Under the pieces are notes generated by a model. It was not told the origin of the DNA. It saw only the letters and a list, made by a program, of their open reading frames with translations, and did no database searches. 64,000 nt of DNA from Sulfuritalea sp. (GTDB lineage: Bacteria > Pseudomonadota > Gammaproteobacteria > Burkholderiales > Rhodocyclaceae): positions 1 to 64,000 of the forward strand of contig JAMPYF010000001.1 of the NCBI GenBank assembly GCA_023700805.1. The letters are read 5' to 3'. Positions 27,018 to 36,144 of the stretch are shown in pieces. Each line of letters opens with the position of its first letter. Within the stretch, counting starts at the first letter, position 1. A program made the position numbers and the translations under genes.

Positions 27018-28505
27018 ATGAGCACTCCGGCGGATTCGCATCCGAGCGGCGACCAGATAGATGCGTTGGTGGCCCTGTTTCAACAGGGGAGCTACGACCA
27101 GCTCGTCGTCCTCGCCGGGGAAATGACCGCGAGATTTCCCCGGCATGGTGTCGCCTGGAAGGCCCTCGGCGTGGCCTACATGCAATTGGGCCGGATCAGC
27201 GAGGCGCTGCATCCGATGCGGCAGGCGGTGGCGCTGTCGCCGGACGATGCGGAAGGGCACAGCAATCTCGGCGACATCCTCAATACCATGGGGCAGGCGC
27301 ACGAAGCCGAGGCAAGCTGTCGCCGGGCTCTGGAAATCGATCCGGACAACGTTCAGGCCTTGAACAACCTGGCAAACGCGCTACAGGCCATCGGCAGGCA
27401 CGACGAGGCGGCGGGCCATTATCGACAGGCACTGCAACTACGGCCAAACGACGCCGATTTGCATTGCAACCTCGGGTATGTGCTGTGTGGTCAAGGATAC
27501 TACGACGACGCCCTGGTGCATTTCAGGGCCGCCCTGGACATTTCGCCGCGGCTGATCAATGCTCTGCAGGGCGTGCACGACATCCTGACCCGCCTAGTGC
27601 CGCAATGGCATGTGCCGATGATGAACGAACAGAAACGCAACGCAGCCTACCACGCGGCGCTGCAATCTGCCGTCACGCCGGAAACCGACGTTTTTGAAAT
27701 CGGGACCGGTTCGGGCCTATTGGCGATGATGTGCGCCAGCATGGGGGCAAGAAGCGTGACGACCTGCGAGACTGTTCCCATCATCGCGGAAACGGCCAGG
27801 CGCATTATCGCGGGAAACGGCTACGCCAGCGCCATTCGGGTTGTCGGCAAGCGCTCGGACCGCGTCGCCCTGGGCGAGGACCTGCCGCAAAAAGCCGATA
27901 TCCTCGTTTCGGAGATATTTTCCAGCGAACTCATCGGCGAGCATGTGCTGCCATGCATCGAAGATGCCAAAAGCAGGTTGCTGAAGCCCTCGGGGCGCGT
28001 GATTCCCCGTGCCGGAAGCATCATGCTCGCCCTGTTTTCCGGCGACGACCTCAGGCGCAACTTGATCGCCGAGGATTTTCTCGGATTCCGGCTAGGGGGC
28101 TTCAATGCGATAGTGTCGGAAAAATGCACAATCTCCCGCAGCGACTTGGCCGTCGAACTGCTCACGGACGATGTCGAGGCATTCCGCTTCGATTTCGAAC
28201 GGGAAAGCTTCTTCCCGGCACAAACCAGGAAGCTGCGCGTCCCCGTCAGGACTGCCGGCATTTGTCACGGGATCATCCAGTGGCTACGGCTGGAAATGGA
28301 TGGCGAAACGGTTTTCGAAAACCACCCCGGGGAAAGATCCAAGGTCTCCAACTGGCAAAGGGTGGCCTATGTCCTTCCCGAGGCGAAAAGGCTCGAATGC
28401 GGCCAGGTCGCGATCCTTTCCGCCGCTCATGACCGGAACCTGCCTTGGTTCCGTCTCGAAGGCGTTGTCCCGGCCTCCGCGGCGCAGTCTGCGGAGGCCG
28501 GCTGA
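27018..28505 (+). CDS. TPR protein fused to PRMT-like arginine methyltransferase
   Basis: A 495-residue protein with about five TPR repeats (residues 10-190; e.g. AEGHSNLGDILNTMGQAHEAEASCRRALEIDPDN) followed by a class I methyltransferase domain of protein-arginine-methyltransferase type. Motif I EIGTGSG is at 227-233. The double-E loop SEIFSSELIGE places glutamates at 299 and 308, the same nine-residue spacing as in eukaryotic PRMTs, and the region before motif I (WHVPMMNEQKRNAAYHAAL) resembles human PRMT9, itself a TPR-PRMT. A C-terminal beta-barrel-like part continues to the end. The expected role is methylating arginines on a protein partner bound by the TPRs; substrate unknown. It starts 1 bp after the gtrB-like stop. 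Confidence 0.8.
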   Translation: MSTPADSHPSGDQIDALVALFQQGSYDQLVVLAGEMTARFPRHGVAWKALGVAYMQLGRISEALHPMRQAVALSPDDAEGHSNLGDILNTMGQAHEAEASCRRALEIDPDNVQALNNLANALQAIGRHDEAAGHYRQALQLRPNDADLHCNLGYVLCGQGYYDDALVHFRAALDISPRLINALQGVHDILTRLVPQWHVPMMNEQKRNAAYHAALQSAVTPETDVFEIGTGSGLLAMMCASMGARSVTTCETVPIIAETARRIIAGNGYASAIRVVGKRSDRVALGEDLPQKADILVSEIFSSELIGEHVLPCIEDAKSRLLKPSGRVIPRAGSIMLALFSGDDLRRNLIAEDFLGFRLGGFNAIVSEKCTISRSDLAVELLTDDVEAFRFDFERESFFPAQTRKLRVPVRTAGICHGIIQWLRLEMDGETVFENHPGERSKVSNWQRVAYVLPEAKRLECGQVAILSAAHDRNLPWFRLEGVVPASAAQSAEAG

Positions 28506-28536
28506 TTGCCGGGCGCATCCGGCAACGGCGACCTGA

Positions 28537-30054
28537 ATGATGATCCGTTTCCCGGATTCATTGGCCGCGGCGGCGCTGGCCTATCTAGCGGCGCCCTCCT
28601 TCGTCTTCCTGCTCGCCTGGTTGCGACCGCCGCTGGGTCTGGCGGCAGCTGCCATGCTGGCCATCGCCCTGTATCAGTTACTCAAACGCCTGCCTCCAGC
28701 AGCCGCGCCCCATACCCGATCGGCATTGCTCTTCCTAGTGATCCTGGCTTTCGCCTGGGCCGCCCTCGGTGGTGCCGGGCATTTCGTCTACGCCAACAGC
28801 GACTGGCGCACCCGCGACGCTGTCTACGGCGACCTGATCCTGTCGGCATGGCCGCCGGCGTATGGACTGCACGATGGCGTGCCGCTGATACTGAGGACCG
28901 CCATGGGCTACTACCTCCCGCCCGCCCTGCTGGCAAAACTGGCGGGGATCGAGTTCGCCGCGCTGATACTATTCGGCTGGACTGCGCTCGGCGTAGCACT
29001 GTTCCTGCTCCTGCTGCCGCTGCCGCGACGGCTGGGTTGGCGCCTTATCCTCCACGGCTTGGTGGTGGTCTTCTTCAGCGGCATGGACTGGCCCGCGATC
29101 GCACTGGTACACGGTCATCTCCCCATGTTCCCCCTGCCGCTCGAGTGGTGGCGGCCATGGACCTACACTTCTCTAACGGGGCAACTGTTCTGGGCGCCAA
29201 ACCATGCGCTGGCCCTCTGGCTGGGGACCGCCCTGTTCTATCGCCATCGCGAAAATCCGGTCCTGCCGGTACTGGGATTGGTACTGCTTCCCCTGCTTCT
29301 GCTCTGGACCCCGTTCGCGGTCATCGGCCTCCTGCCCTGGTTCCTGTGGGGAACGATTCGGGCACGGCCGCCGACAGGGTCGCCTGCACTCGGCACCACG
29401 GCAGTGCAATGGGCCTCCGGCACGATACTCACTGCGGTCGTCGTCAGCCTGCTCACCCGTCCCGCGATTGCCGCAGCTTTTGCGCTTGCAGAACCGGCGG
29501 GTGGCAACGCCGCGGCGAAGGCCGCCGGCATCGACGGCGACCTGATTGCAGCCTACGTCCAGTTCGTCGCCTTCGAGTTCGGCCTGCTCGTCCTGCTGTT
29601 GCGGCCGAACCATGCCGACGCCAAACAGGCCTTGGCGATTGCCGCCGGTCTGCTGCTGCTGCTGCCCCTCGTCAGCCTGGGACCTTCGAACGACTGGCTG
29701 CTGCGGGTATCGACGCCGAGCCTGCTGATCCTGCTGTGTCTGGCACTGGCCGAACTTGACGTGCCGGGGCGAGATATCCGCCGCTCGCTTCGCCTGACCG
29801 CAATGGTCGCGATCCTGGTCCTCGGGGCCATCACGCCGGTCTTCGAGATTTCCCGTGCCCTTCTCTGGCCGCGAACGCCGCCCAACTATGGACAAACCCT
29901 GGTCGAGCAACAGGCCGGCTTCCTGGCCCCGCACTACGTCGGGCGGCTCGACCTCGCCACGCTGCGGGCGATCTTCAAGACGCCGACGTCGGTGCCGGCC
30001 GCGGCTGATCGCCAGAGGCTGTTGTCGCCGTCCATGCGTCATCCGCCATCTTGA
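28537..30054 (+). CDS. Polytopic GT-C-like membrane protein
   Basis: A 505-residue integral membrane protein with roughly ten hydrophobic segments. A periplasmic loop after the third segment carries NSDWRTRDAVYGDLILSAWPPAYG and GYYLPPALLAKLAG, a pattern I associate with GT-C-type transferases that use polyprenyl-phosphate sugars. It would use the product of the GtrB-like enzyme (inference). ATG at 28537 with another directly after. Its last 80 bp overlap, tail to tail, the 3' end of the opposite-strand OGT gene. Confidence 0.65.
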   Translation: MMIRFPDSLAAAALAYLAAPSFVFLLAWLRPPLGLAAAAMLAIALYQLLKRLPPAAAPHTRSALLFLVILAFAWAALGGAGHFVYANSDWRTRDAVYGDLILSAWPPAYGLHDGVPLILRTAMGYYLPPALLAKLAGIEFAALILFGWTALGVALFLLLLPLPRRLGWRLILHGLVVVFFSGMDWPAIALVHGHLPMFPLPLEWWRPWTYTSLTGQLFWAPNHALALWLGTALFYRHRENPVLPVLGLVLLPLLLLWTPFAVIGLLPWFLWGTIRARPPTGSPALGTTAVQWASGTILTAVVVSLLTRPAIAAAFALAEPAGGNAAAKAAGIDGDLIAAYVQFVAFEFGLLVLLLRPNHADAKQALAIAAGLLLLLPLVSLGPSNDWLLRVSTPSLLILLCLALAELDVPGRDIRRSLRLTAMVAILVLGAITPVFEISRALLWPRTPPNYGQTLVEQQAGFLAPHYVGRLDLATLRAIFKTPTSVPAAADRQRLLSPSMRHPPS

Positions 30055-31930
30055 AGTAGAGGCTCTCGAGGTCGCGCGTAAATCCCGCCATGTCGAAGAG
30101 CGGAGCCGTTTGGCGCGCCAACTTCAGCCGCTCGCGCAAACCGGCAAGCCGGGCGCGATCATGATACAAATCCAGCACCAGCCTCGCGTAGCCTTCATCG
30201 TCGTCGGCAATCAGTTCCGGCAACCCGGCAGCACTGAGCAGGCTCGCGCCGACCCGACCGGCAAAGGTGTCGCCCAATTTCGCAACCATCGGCACACCCG
30301 CCCAAAGCGTATCGGCGCCGGTCGAATGAGAATTGTAGGGAAAGGTATCCAGCGCCAGATCGGCAAGTTGCAGACGGCCGAAATGGTCCTTCGACGAGTT
30401 GACATAGCGTGCCAATATCAGGCGGCTTGGATCCATACCGCGACGACCAAATTCTTTCTGCAGATTTGCGGCGACGGTATCGTTGTGACGGGGCAGCCAC
30501 AGCACAGCGTCCGGCATTTCGGCCAGCATCCTGCACCACAAGTTGAACAAGCGGGGATTGAACTTATAGCTGTTGTTGAATGAGCAGAGGACAAATGCAT
30601 CGTCTGGCAGGCCCTCGGCCTGCCTCGTTGGCGGCGCGCCGATTGCCCGTCTCGTGTCAAAAGGCATGAAGCTGTGCGGCATGTGCACGATCTTCTCGGT
30701 GTATGCGTCCTGCGCCGAATGCGGCGTCGCGACAGCATCACCGATCAGGTAGTCCGCCAGTTTGGGATGCCCCAGCGTGCCGCAATACCCAAGCCAATTG
30801 ACCTGGATCGGGGCGCATCGGATTGCAAGGCTCTCAGTGCGCCCAATACCTGTCCATCCTCCCAGGTCCACCAGCAGGTCGATTTTGTCGCTCTGTATCG
30901 CTTGCGCCAGTGCATGGACCGACATGGTGCTGACATCGCGGAAATGCTCCAAAGTTTGCTCGAAATACTCGCGCAAGTCACTTTGATCGTTTTTACCTGT
31001 CGAGTAGGCAAATAGTTCGATACGGCTTCGATCGTGCCGGGCAAGGACCTCCGCAATAGCGACTGCCACCGCATGGCGTCGAAAGTCCTCCGACAGGTAA
31101 CCAACTCGTAGTCGTCCCGATCTATTTTTCCAGGTCGCCGCCAAATGGTTTCCCGAATCCAGATATGTCCTTGGTATTGATGCATACGCATAGCTTCTCG
31201 CCATCAACGCGTGGTCCTGGCTGTCAAGCCCAGGGATGCATAATGCAAACGCGGCATTCCCTACCGAATTGACGAAGTTGTTGGAAAGCTGCCTAAGCTT
31301 GGCACAGTTCTCCTCAATCTCGCCCCAATCGCACCGACGCAGGTCAATGAAGACCAGTGCGTAGTGCAAGCCTGCATCACTCGCAGTGGCATCGGAATGG
31401 AGAGCCCGACATACCGTGGAAGCTTCGTCCATCCGCTGCGCGTTTATCAATGCCCAGACCAACAGGTAGATTGCTTCCAGATAGTCGCCGGGATGGGTCT
31501 CAATGGCTTTCAGGAAGGCATCAATGGATTCATTCCAGCGCCCCATCCGGAAATACGCGACACCCATGTTCTTGTGGATTTCCGGATCGTTCGGTGCAAG
31601 ACGCAAGGCCTCCTGAAAATCTCCAATTGCGTCGTCCCAACGCAACCGGTTCGACAACGCGATTCCACGGTTGTTGTATAGCTCGCCATCAGTCGGCGCC
31701 AGGGGCAAGGCCCGCGCGATCACCTGCAAAGCCTCTTCGTCGCGCCCGAGGCACAACAAGGCAAACGACAGCGCCTTCAGCGCCAGTACGTGATGCCCAT
31801 TGCGTGCCAATACCGACCCTGCAAGCGCCTCGATGTCGGCGTATTGCCTCGCCTCGACCAGGCGCATCAGTTCGACCGAGTCGGCGTCCATCGCCGGTCG
31901 CCTTGCGCCCCGCTTGCCTATGATTTTCAT
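29975..31930 (-). CDS. TPR-SPINDLY O-GlcNAc transferase-like protein 1
   Basis: A 651-residue protein: N-terminal TPRs (about residues 15-190), then a GT41 (OGT/SPINDLY) catalytic region. The histidine of DFRRHAV and the lysine of CSFNNSYKFNP correspond to catalytic-site residues His498 and Lys842 of human OGT, and LDTFPYNSHSTGADTLWAGVP is the donor loop. Such enzymes add a sugar, GlcNAc or fucose, to Ser/Thr of cytoplasmic proteins. ATG at 31930 after TAGGGG; it starts 8 bp after the preceding OGT-methyltransferase gene and ends the pilin/ABC/OGT series. It overlaps the opposite-strand membrane-protein gene by 80 bp. Confidence 0.88.
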   Translation of the reverse strand: MKIIGKRGARRPAMDADSVELMRLVEARQYADIEALAGSVLARNGHHVLALKALSFALLCLGRDEEALQVIARALPLAPTDGELYNNRGIALSNRLRWDDAIGDFQEALRLAPNDPEIHKNMGVAYFRMGRWNESIDAFLKAIETHPGDYLEAIYLLVWALINAQRMDEASTVCRALHSDATASDAGLHYALVFIDLRRCDWGEIEENCAKLRQLSNNFVNSVGNAAFALCIPGLDSQDHALMARSYAYASIPRTYLDSGNHLAATWKNRSGRLRVGYLSEDFRRHAVAVAIAEVLARHDRSRIELFAYSTGKNDQSDLREYFEQTLEHFRDVSTMSVHALAQAIQSDKIDLLVDLGGWTGIGRTESLAIRCAPIQVNWLGYCGTLGHPKLADYLIGDAVATPHSAQDAYTEKIVHMPHSFMPFDTRRAIGAPPTRQAEGLPDDAFVLCSFNNSYKFNPRLFNLWCRMLAEMPDAVLWLPRHNDTVAANLQKEFGRRGMDPSRLILARYVNSSKDHFGRLQLADLALDTFPYNSHSTGADTLWAGVPMVAKLGDTFAGRVGASLLSAAGLPELIADDDEGYARLVLDLYHDRARLAGLRERLKLARQTAPLFDMAGFTRDLESLYFKMADDAWTATTASGDQPRPAPTSAS

Positions 31931-31938
31931 TACTGCCC

Positions 31939-34386
31939 CTACTTGGTCACAATCAGGTTGAGCGATATGCGCCTGCCGCAGACCGTCAGTTCTTTGGCAT
32001 CGCCGAACAATCCGAAGGACTCAACATGCTCTACGCTATCGAAACCGACATCGGCAAGGTAGTCCACCAGAAAATCGAAACCGAGGCCGCTTCGGTTCAT
32101 ATCGCGGTCCGTATCCTGCGTACCGAACATCGTCCGCATGACCTGGAACTTGTCGGCGTTGGACAATTCTGACGACGAGAACAATGCCGCCAGCTCATCG
32201 AAGTCGGGAACCGAAAGGTAGAGGGTCCCGCCCGGCACAAGAATGCGATGTATGTCGTTCAGGACCGGCAGCATGTCCTGCGGCGGCAGCCTCTGGAGCA
32301 CATGCGAAGCGAGAATCTCTGCACAGCTCTCGTCAGCAAATGTTGACAGGATGCGGACATCGCCAACGAAGTCGACGCAGCCGTCCTGAGCCGAGGCGAC
32401 TCTCCTCCAGCCTTCGCGCGGCGGCAAACCGTCGCCTATTTGCAGACGCATGGACTCGTCTTGGTCGTCGCGCGCTGTCGATTCGACGGGTAGATCTGCC
32501 GCAAACCGACTACAGTGGTCAAGCCACATACCGCGCAGCGCCTCGCCAAGATCCTTGCCGAACGCGCGGCTGTCCATGAGCCGGCTGGCGAGCATCCGCG
32601 CGCGCATTCCGCGGCGCAGCGCGACGAACCTGCCGGAATCAGCCGCGAGGCCGCTGGCAATACTCAGGTATTCGTCCGGGGTCTGAGCGATCAACTCCGG
32701 CAAACCCAGATTCATCAGCAGGCTTTCGCCCACTCTTGCTGCATGGCGGTCGCCCTTCAAGGCGATGACGGGCACCCCCATCCAGAGCGCCTCGCAGGTC
32801 GTGGTCGTACCGTTGTACGGAAAGGTGTCGAGCGCGATGTCGATCTCCGAATACATGCCAAGGTGATTTTCGAGGCCGGCGACCTGGGCATGGACGTCGA
32901 TCCGCATTGGATCAATTCCTCGGTCGACGAAGCGATTCAACAGACCGCGACGACTCATCTCGTCCTCGGTGCCCTGGATCGACTTGAGCACTAGGCGGGA
33001 CGATGGAATTGCTTCAAGCAAGCGCAGCCAAAGTTCCAGGCAACTGTCCGATATCTTGATACGGTTGTTGAAGGAACCAAAAGTCAGGTAACCGTTCTTG
33101 AGCAGCGGCGGATCGGCAACATCCAGCTGATCAAGCGGCGCCGTGTAGCAAAGAAAAGTATTCGGAAGACGCCACAGAGTTTCGGAATGAAACTCGTCGC
33201 CTCCCCCCTCGGGATCTGCCCAGCGATCCGTCAGGCGATAGTCCATGCAATCGAGACCGGTGGTGTTCGGATACCCCAGATAGGTTACCTGGACCGAAGC
33301 CGCCCGACGTGCAAACAAGCGCATTCTGTTGCTGCCGGTGTGTCCGGCCAGATCCACGAGAATATCGATCCGATCACGGCGAATTTGCTCCAATACAACG
33401 TCATCAGTCTTTGAGAAGATATCTCGCCACTGATGAAACATCGGCTTCAGATTTATGCTGACAGTATCCTCGGAATGGTGATCGAAATAGGCATAGAGCT
33501 GGAACCGCCTGTGATCGAGATGCGCCAGCGCGCCTTGCACGAAATATCCTACCGAATGACGTCGGAAGTCGGCCGACACGAAACCCACGCGCAGCCGCCG
33601 CTCTGAATCCGGCCGCTGGGCTGCCGCTTCAGGCTCCTGCACTGGACCGAGCCTGCGGCGAATCCAGCTGCCAAACTCGGCATGCCTTTGCCAAACCAGC
33701 TCGCGCGGCATTTGCCGATAATTCGCCCAGAACGCCCGATTCGCGTGGGGTATGGGATCGTCGTCGTCCAGCGCCATGGCTTGCAGATAAGCAGCGTCGC
33801 TTTCTTCGTAATGCCCGAGGGCCTGGAGAACGCCCCCAAGGGAAACCCAGGGCGATGCGACGGCGGGATCGATTTCGATCGCGCGACGCAGTTCCGCCAG
33901 GCTTTCATCTATCCGCCCCAACTTGCCGAGAGCTAGGCCCGCGCGTTCGATCGCCAGAGCCGAGTCCGGCTTGAGTTCACTGGCGCGACGCGCAAAATAT
34001 AGCGATTCGAGTGATCGCGAAGCGACAAACAGCAACCTGGCCAGATTGATGTGGGCCTCGAAATAGTTCGGATTATTCGCCAGTGCATTGCGGTAGCAGC
34101 GCTCGGCCTCGTCCCAGTTGCCGCGTGCGAAGAGCAGCACACCAAGATTGCCATAAGCCTCTACGTAGTACGGGGAAAGTCGAATGGCCTCGCGGTAGGA
34201 GGTTTCGGCATCGTCAGGCAGCCCTTGGCGGGCCTGGGCGGTCGCAAGTTTGAAATACCCCTTTGCCAGATCCGGCGCCGCTTCCACCGCCTGGCGATAA
34301 AGCGCCAGCGCGCCGGAAAGATCTCCGCCATCTCGTAGCCGATCGCCGCAGGCCAGCAGGTCCTCTAGACCTTCCGCCGAAATCAT
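31939..34386 (-). CDS. TPR-SPINDLY OGT-like protein 2 fused to a methyltransferase
   Basis: An 815-residue three-part protein. TPRs fill about residues 5-220; a GT41 domain follows with DFRRHSVGYF, FGSFNNRIKI (OGT histidine and lysine both kept) and LDTFPYNGTTTTCEALWMGVP. The last 170 residues are a compact SAM-methyltransferase-like domain (VDFVGDVRILSTFADESCAEILASHVLQRL, then VLNDIHRILVPGGTLYLSVPDFDEL). A typical motif I glycine loop is not obvious. The methyltransferase could modify the sugar added by the first half (inference). The ATG at 34386 has a poor ribosome site and is preceded by a 6-codon reading frame that ends on it. Confidence 0.88.
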   Translation of the reverse strand: MISAEGLEDLLACGDRLRDGGDLSGALALYRQAVEAAPDLAKGYFKLATAQARQGLPDDAETSYREAIRLSPYYVEAYGNLGVLLFARGNWDEAERCYRNALANNPNYFEAHINLARLLFVASRSLESLYFARRASELKPDSALAIERAGLALGKLGRIDESLAELRRAIEIDPAVASPWVSLGGVLQALGHYEESDAAYLQAMALDDDDPIPHANRAFWANYRQMPRELVWQRHAEFGSWIRRRLGPVQEPEAAAQRPDSERRLRVGFVSADFRRHSVGYFVQGALAHLDHRRFQLYAYFDHHSEDTVSINLKPMFHQWRDIFSKTDDVVLEQIRRDRIDILVDLAGHTGSNRMRLFARRAASVQVTYLGYPNTTGLDCMDYRLTDRWADPEGGGDEFHSETLWRLPNTFLCYTAPLDQLDVADPPLLKNGYLTFGSFNNRIKISDSCLELWLRLLEAIPSSRLVLKSIQGTEDEMSRRGLLNRFVDRGIDPMRIDVHAQVAGLENHLGMYSEIDIALDTFPYNGTTTTCEALWMGVPVIALKGDRHAARVGESLLMNLGLPELIAQTPDEYLSIASGLAADSGRFVALRRGMRARMLASRLMDSRAFGKDLGEALRGMWLDHCSRFAADLPVESTARDDQDESMRLQIGDGLPPREGWRRVASAQDGCVDFVGDVRILSTFADESCAEILASHVLQRLPPQDMLPVLNDIHRILVPGGTLYLSVPDFDELAALFSSSELSNADKFQVMRTMFGTQDTDRDMNRSGLGFDFLVDYLADVGFDSVEHVESFGLFGDAKELTVCGRRISLNLIVTK

Positions 34387-34403
34387 CCGTGATTCGCTTT
34401 CAT

Positions 34404-35294
34404 TTACCCGCGTCCGACCACATGCATAAAGGCCGATTCTAGCGAGAGCGTCGGTTTTACTTCAATCAAAACGTGGCCATTGGTTCGCAATTGGTCGAGC
34501 TTCTGCCAGAGATCCGTGCGCGGGACTTCCACGACCCACTGTCCGGACGCCTCGGCGTGCCAGCCACTGAGGGGATTGCTTCCCTGCGAACGCACGATCA
34601 CGATGTCTTCAGCGCCCACGAGTTCGCTCGGCGATCGGACCGAACGCAGGCGGCCCTCGTGGATGAGCCCGAAGCGGTCCGCCAGGCGCTCCACATCGTG
34701 TAGTACATGAGAAGTAAAGAACAAGGTACCGCCCTGTCCCTTGTATTCGGCAAGCAAGTCGACAACTTCTCGCCGTCCGATCGGATCCAGGCCGGACAAT
34801 GGTTCATCGAGGATCAACAAGCGTGGCCCTATGCACATCGCCTGCGCCAGCGCGACACGCTGGGTCATGCCTTTGGAAAACGATCGTACCGGGGAACGCG
34901 CAACTTTTGCCAAATCGAAGCGTTCGAGCCATTTCAGCGCATGCGCAGAAATGGCACCATCCCGTGTCCGATGCAGGCGCATGCTCATTTCGAGAATTTC
35001 GAACGGCGTCAGGTAGTCATAGAGACAGGGATTCTCGGGGACATAGCCAACCCCGCGTCGCGCATCCGGGCACATGGCATCCTGGCCGAAGAGCAGCACG
35101 GTACCGGCTGTCGGCCGAGCGAGACCCATGAGAATACGGATCGTGCTGCTCTTGCCCGCGCCGTTCGGCCCGACAAAGCCGAAGGCTTCGCCCTTTTCAA
35201 TCTGCAGGGAAATGCCGCACACGGCGCGCACCCGTTGGCGCAACACACCCTTGGCATAGGTCTTTTCCAGATTGTCAATCTCTACTGCATACAT
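34404..35294 (-). CDS. ABC transporter ATPase, PilH-like
   Basis: A 296-residue ABC ATPase of the CcmA/NosF group: Walker A GPNGAGKSS, signature SFSKGMTQRVALAQAM, Walker B LLILDEPLSGLDP, and a C-terminal 80-residue extension. With the permease and accessory gene just upstream it forms a three-gene ABC module located directly after a type IV pilin, the arrangement of Myxococcus pilGHI, where the transporter is needed for pilus formation. The PilH comparison rests on order and family, not on alignment. It overlaps the preceding gene by one base (TGATG). Confidence 0.85.
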   Translation of the reverse strand: MYAVEIDNLEKTYAKGVLRQRVRAVCGISLQIEKGEAFGFVGPNGAGKSSTIRILMGLARPTAGTVLLFGQDAMCPDARRGVGYVPENPCLYDYLTPFEILEMSMRLHRTRDGAISAHALKWLERFDLAKVARSPVRSFSKGMTQRVALAQAMCIGPRLLILDEPLSGLDPIGRREVVDLLAEYKGQGGTLFFTSHVLHDVERLADRFGLIHEGRLRSVRSPSELVGAEDIVIVRSQGSNPLSGWHAEASGQWVVEVPRTDLWQKLDQLRTNGHVLIEVKPTLSLESAFMHVVGRG

Positions 35295-36142
35295 CAGTGA
35301 CCACCCGCATTTCCAGAATCTCGAAAAATCGGCTCCCCCGCTTGATTCACTGCGAACCCAATGCCCAGAGGATCGACCGGAACCCGATCGATCAGGCCAG
35401 CGTCGACCAGGTCTTCGATTCTCGCCGGAGCCTGGCCGCGCATTGTTCGATATTCCTGCGCCAACATCGTCAAGCGATCGAGCTGAAGCAGACGCTCAGT
35501 TCGCTTCTTCATGTAGCGACGAAACCCTCCTGGCGGAGCCTCCTCCGCCATCCGCCCGACGATGCGGGCTGCCTCGCCGGTATGGTAGCCGCGTTCTATC
35601 CATCGTGCGGCAAGCGCCTGCAAGCCCCATTGCTCGGCTATATCATCCGTGCGAGCTACTCCCTCGAGCAGCGCCTGGGCAGCCGCTGCAGGATTCTTCT
35701 CGAAATGATAAAGATTGAAAGCGTAGTAGAACAGCGGTGTCCAGTCGCGCGGTCTTGCATCTGCCGCGCGACGCAGGACGTACTGAGCCGCTGGCACCAG
35801 ATGGGGCTCCGACAGGATCGCGGCGGCGATGTAGTAGTTGTCTTCATGCGCCGGGTTGAGCCATGAAATATCCTTCTGCAACATGGCCTGAATCGCGAAC
35901 TCTTCCGGTTTCATGCGAAAGGTATCAGCGACCAGGACGCGAAATCCAGCCAGATTGGCAGCCAGATAGCGGTCGCCACCAGCCAGCATGACCTGCGCTG
36001 CGAGCGGCAGGCGCACCATAAGTTCAGGGCCGCGCAATGACAAGCGCTGGCCAGAGAGCACATTTACCGCGAAAAGATAAACCAGCAATGCGGATACCAG
36101 TATCGCCAGAAAGCCCTTCGAAGGTAATCTTGCACGACTCAC
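35294..36142 (-). CDS. Membrane-anchored ABC accessory protein, PilG-like
   Basis: A 282-residue protein with one N-terminal signal-anchor (FLAILVSALLVYLFAVNVLSG) and a periplasmic helical, TPR-like body (AAAILSEPHLVPAAQYVLRRAADARPRD). Its C-terminus, MRGQAPARIEDLVDAGLIDRVPVDPLG, resembles the tail of major pseudopilins (GspG), where a DP-x-G loop is conserved. Position between permease and ATPase suggests the accessory subunit of the transporter, comparable to PilG of Myxococcus (inference). Start ATG at 36142, 2 bp after the permease stop. Confidence 0.6.
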   Translation of the reverse strand: MSRARLPSKGFLAILVSALLVYLFAVNVLSGQRLSLRGPELMVRLPLAAQVMLAGGDRYLAANLAGFRVLVADTFRMKPEEFAIQAMLQKDISWLNPAHEDNYYIAAAILSEPHLVPAAQYVLRRAADARPRDWTPLFYYAFNLYHFEKNPAAAAQALLEGVARTDDIAEQWGLQALAARWIERGYHTGEAARIVGRMAEEAPPGGFRRYMKKRTERLLQLDRLTMLAQEYRTMRGQAPARIEDLVDAGLIDRVPVDPLGIGFAVNQAGEPIFRDSGNAGGH

Positions 36143-36144
36143 CT

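Noticed and set aside
28537-30054. O-antigen polymerase (Wzy) or flippase (Wzx)
   Set aside because: An ABC exporter is present, and the NSDW-RDAV-DL loop and neighbouring gtrB-like gene point rather to a GT-C transferase. The possibility is not fully excluded.
5050-30054. The glycan cluster as a recent genomic island
   Set aside because: No integrase, tRNA boundary or direct repeats were seen, and base composition could not be computed, so transfer is not claimed.
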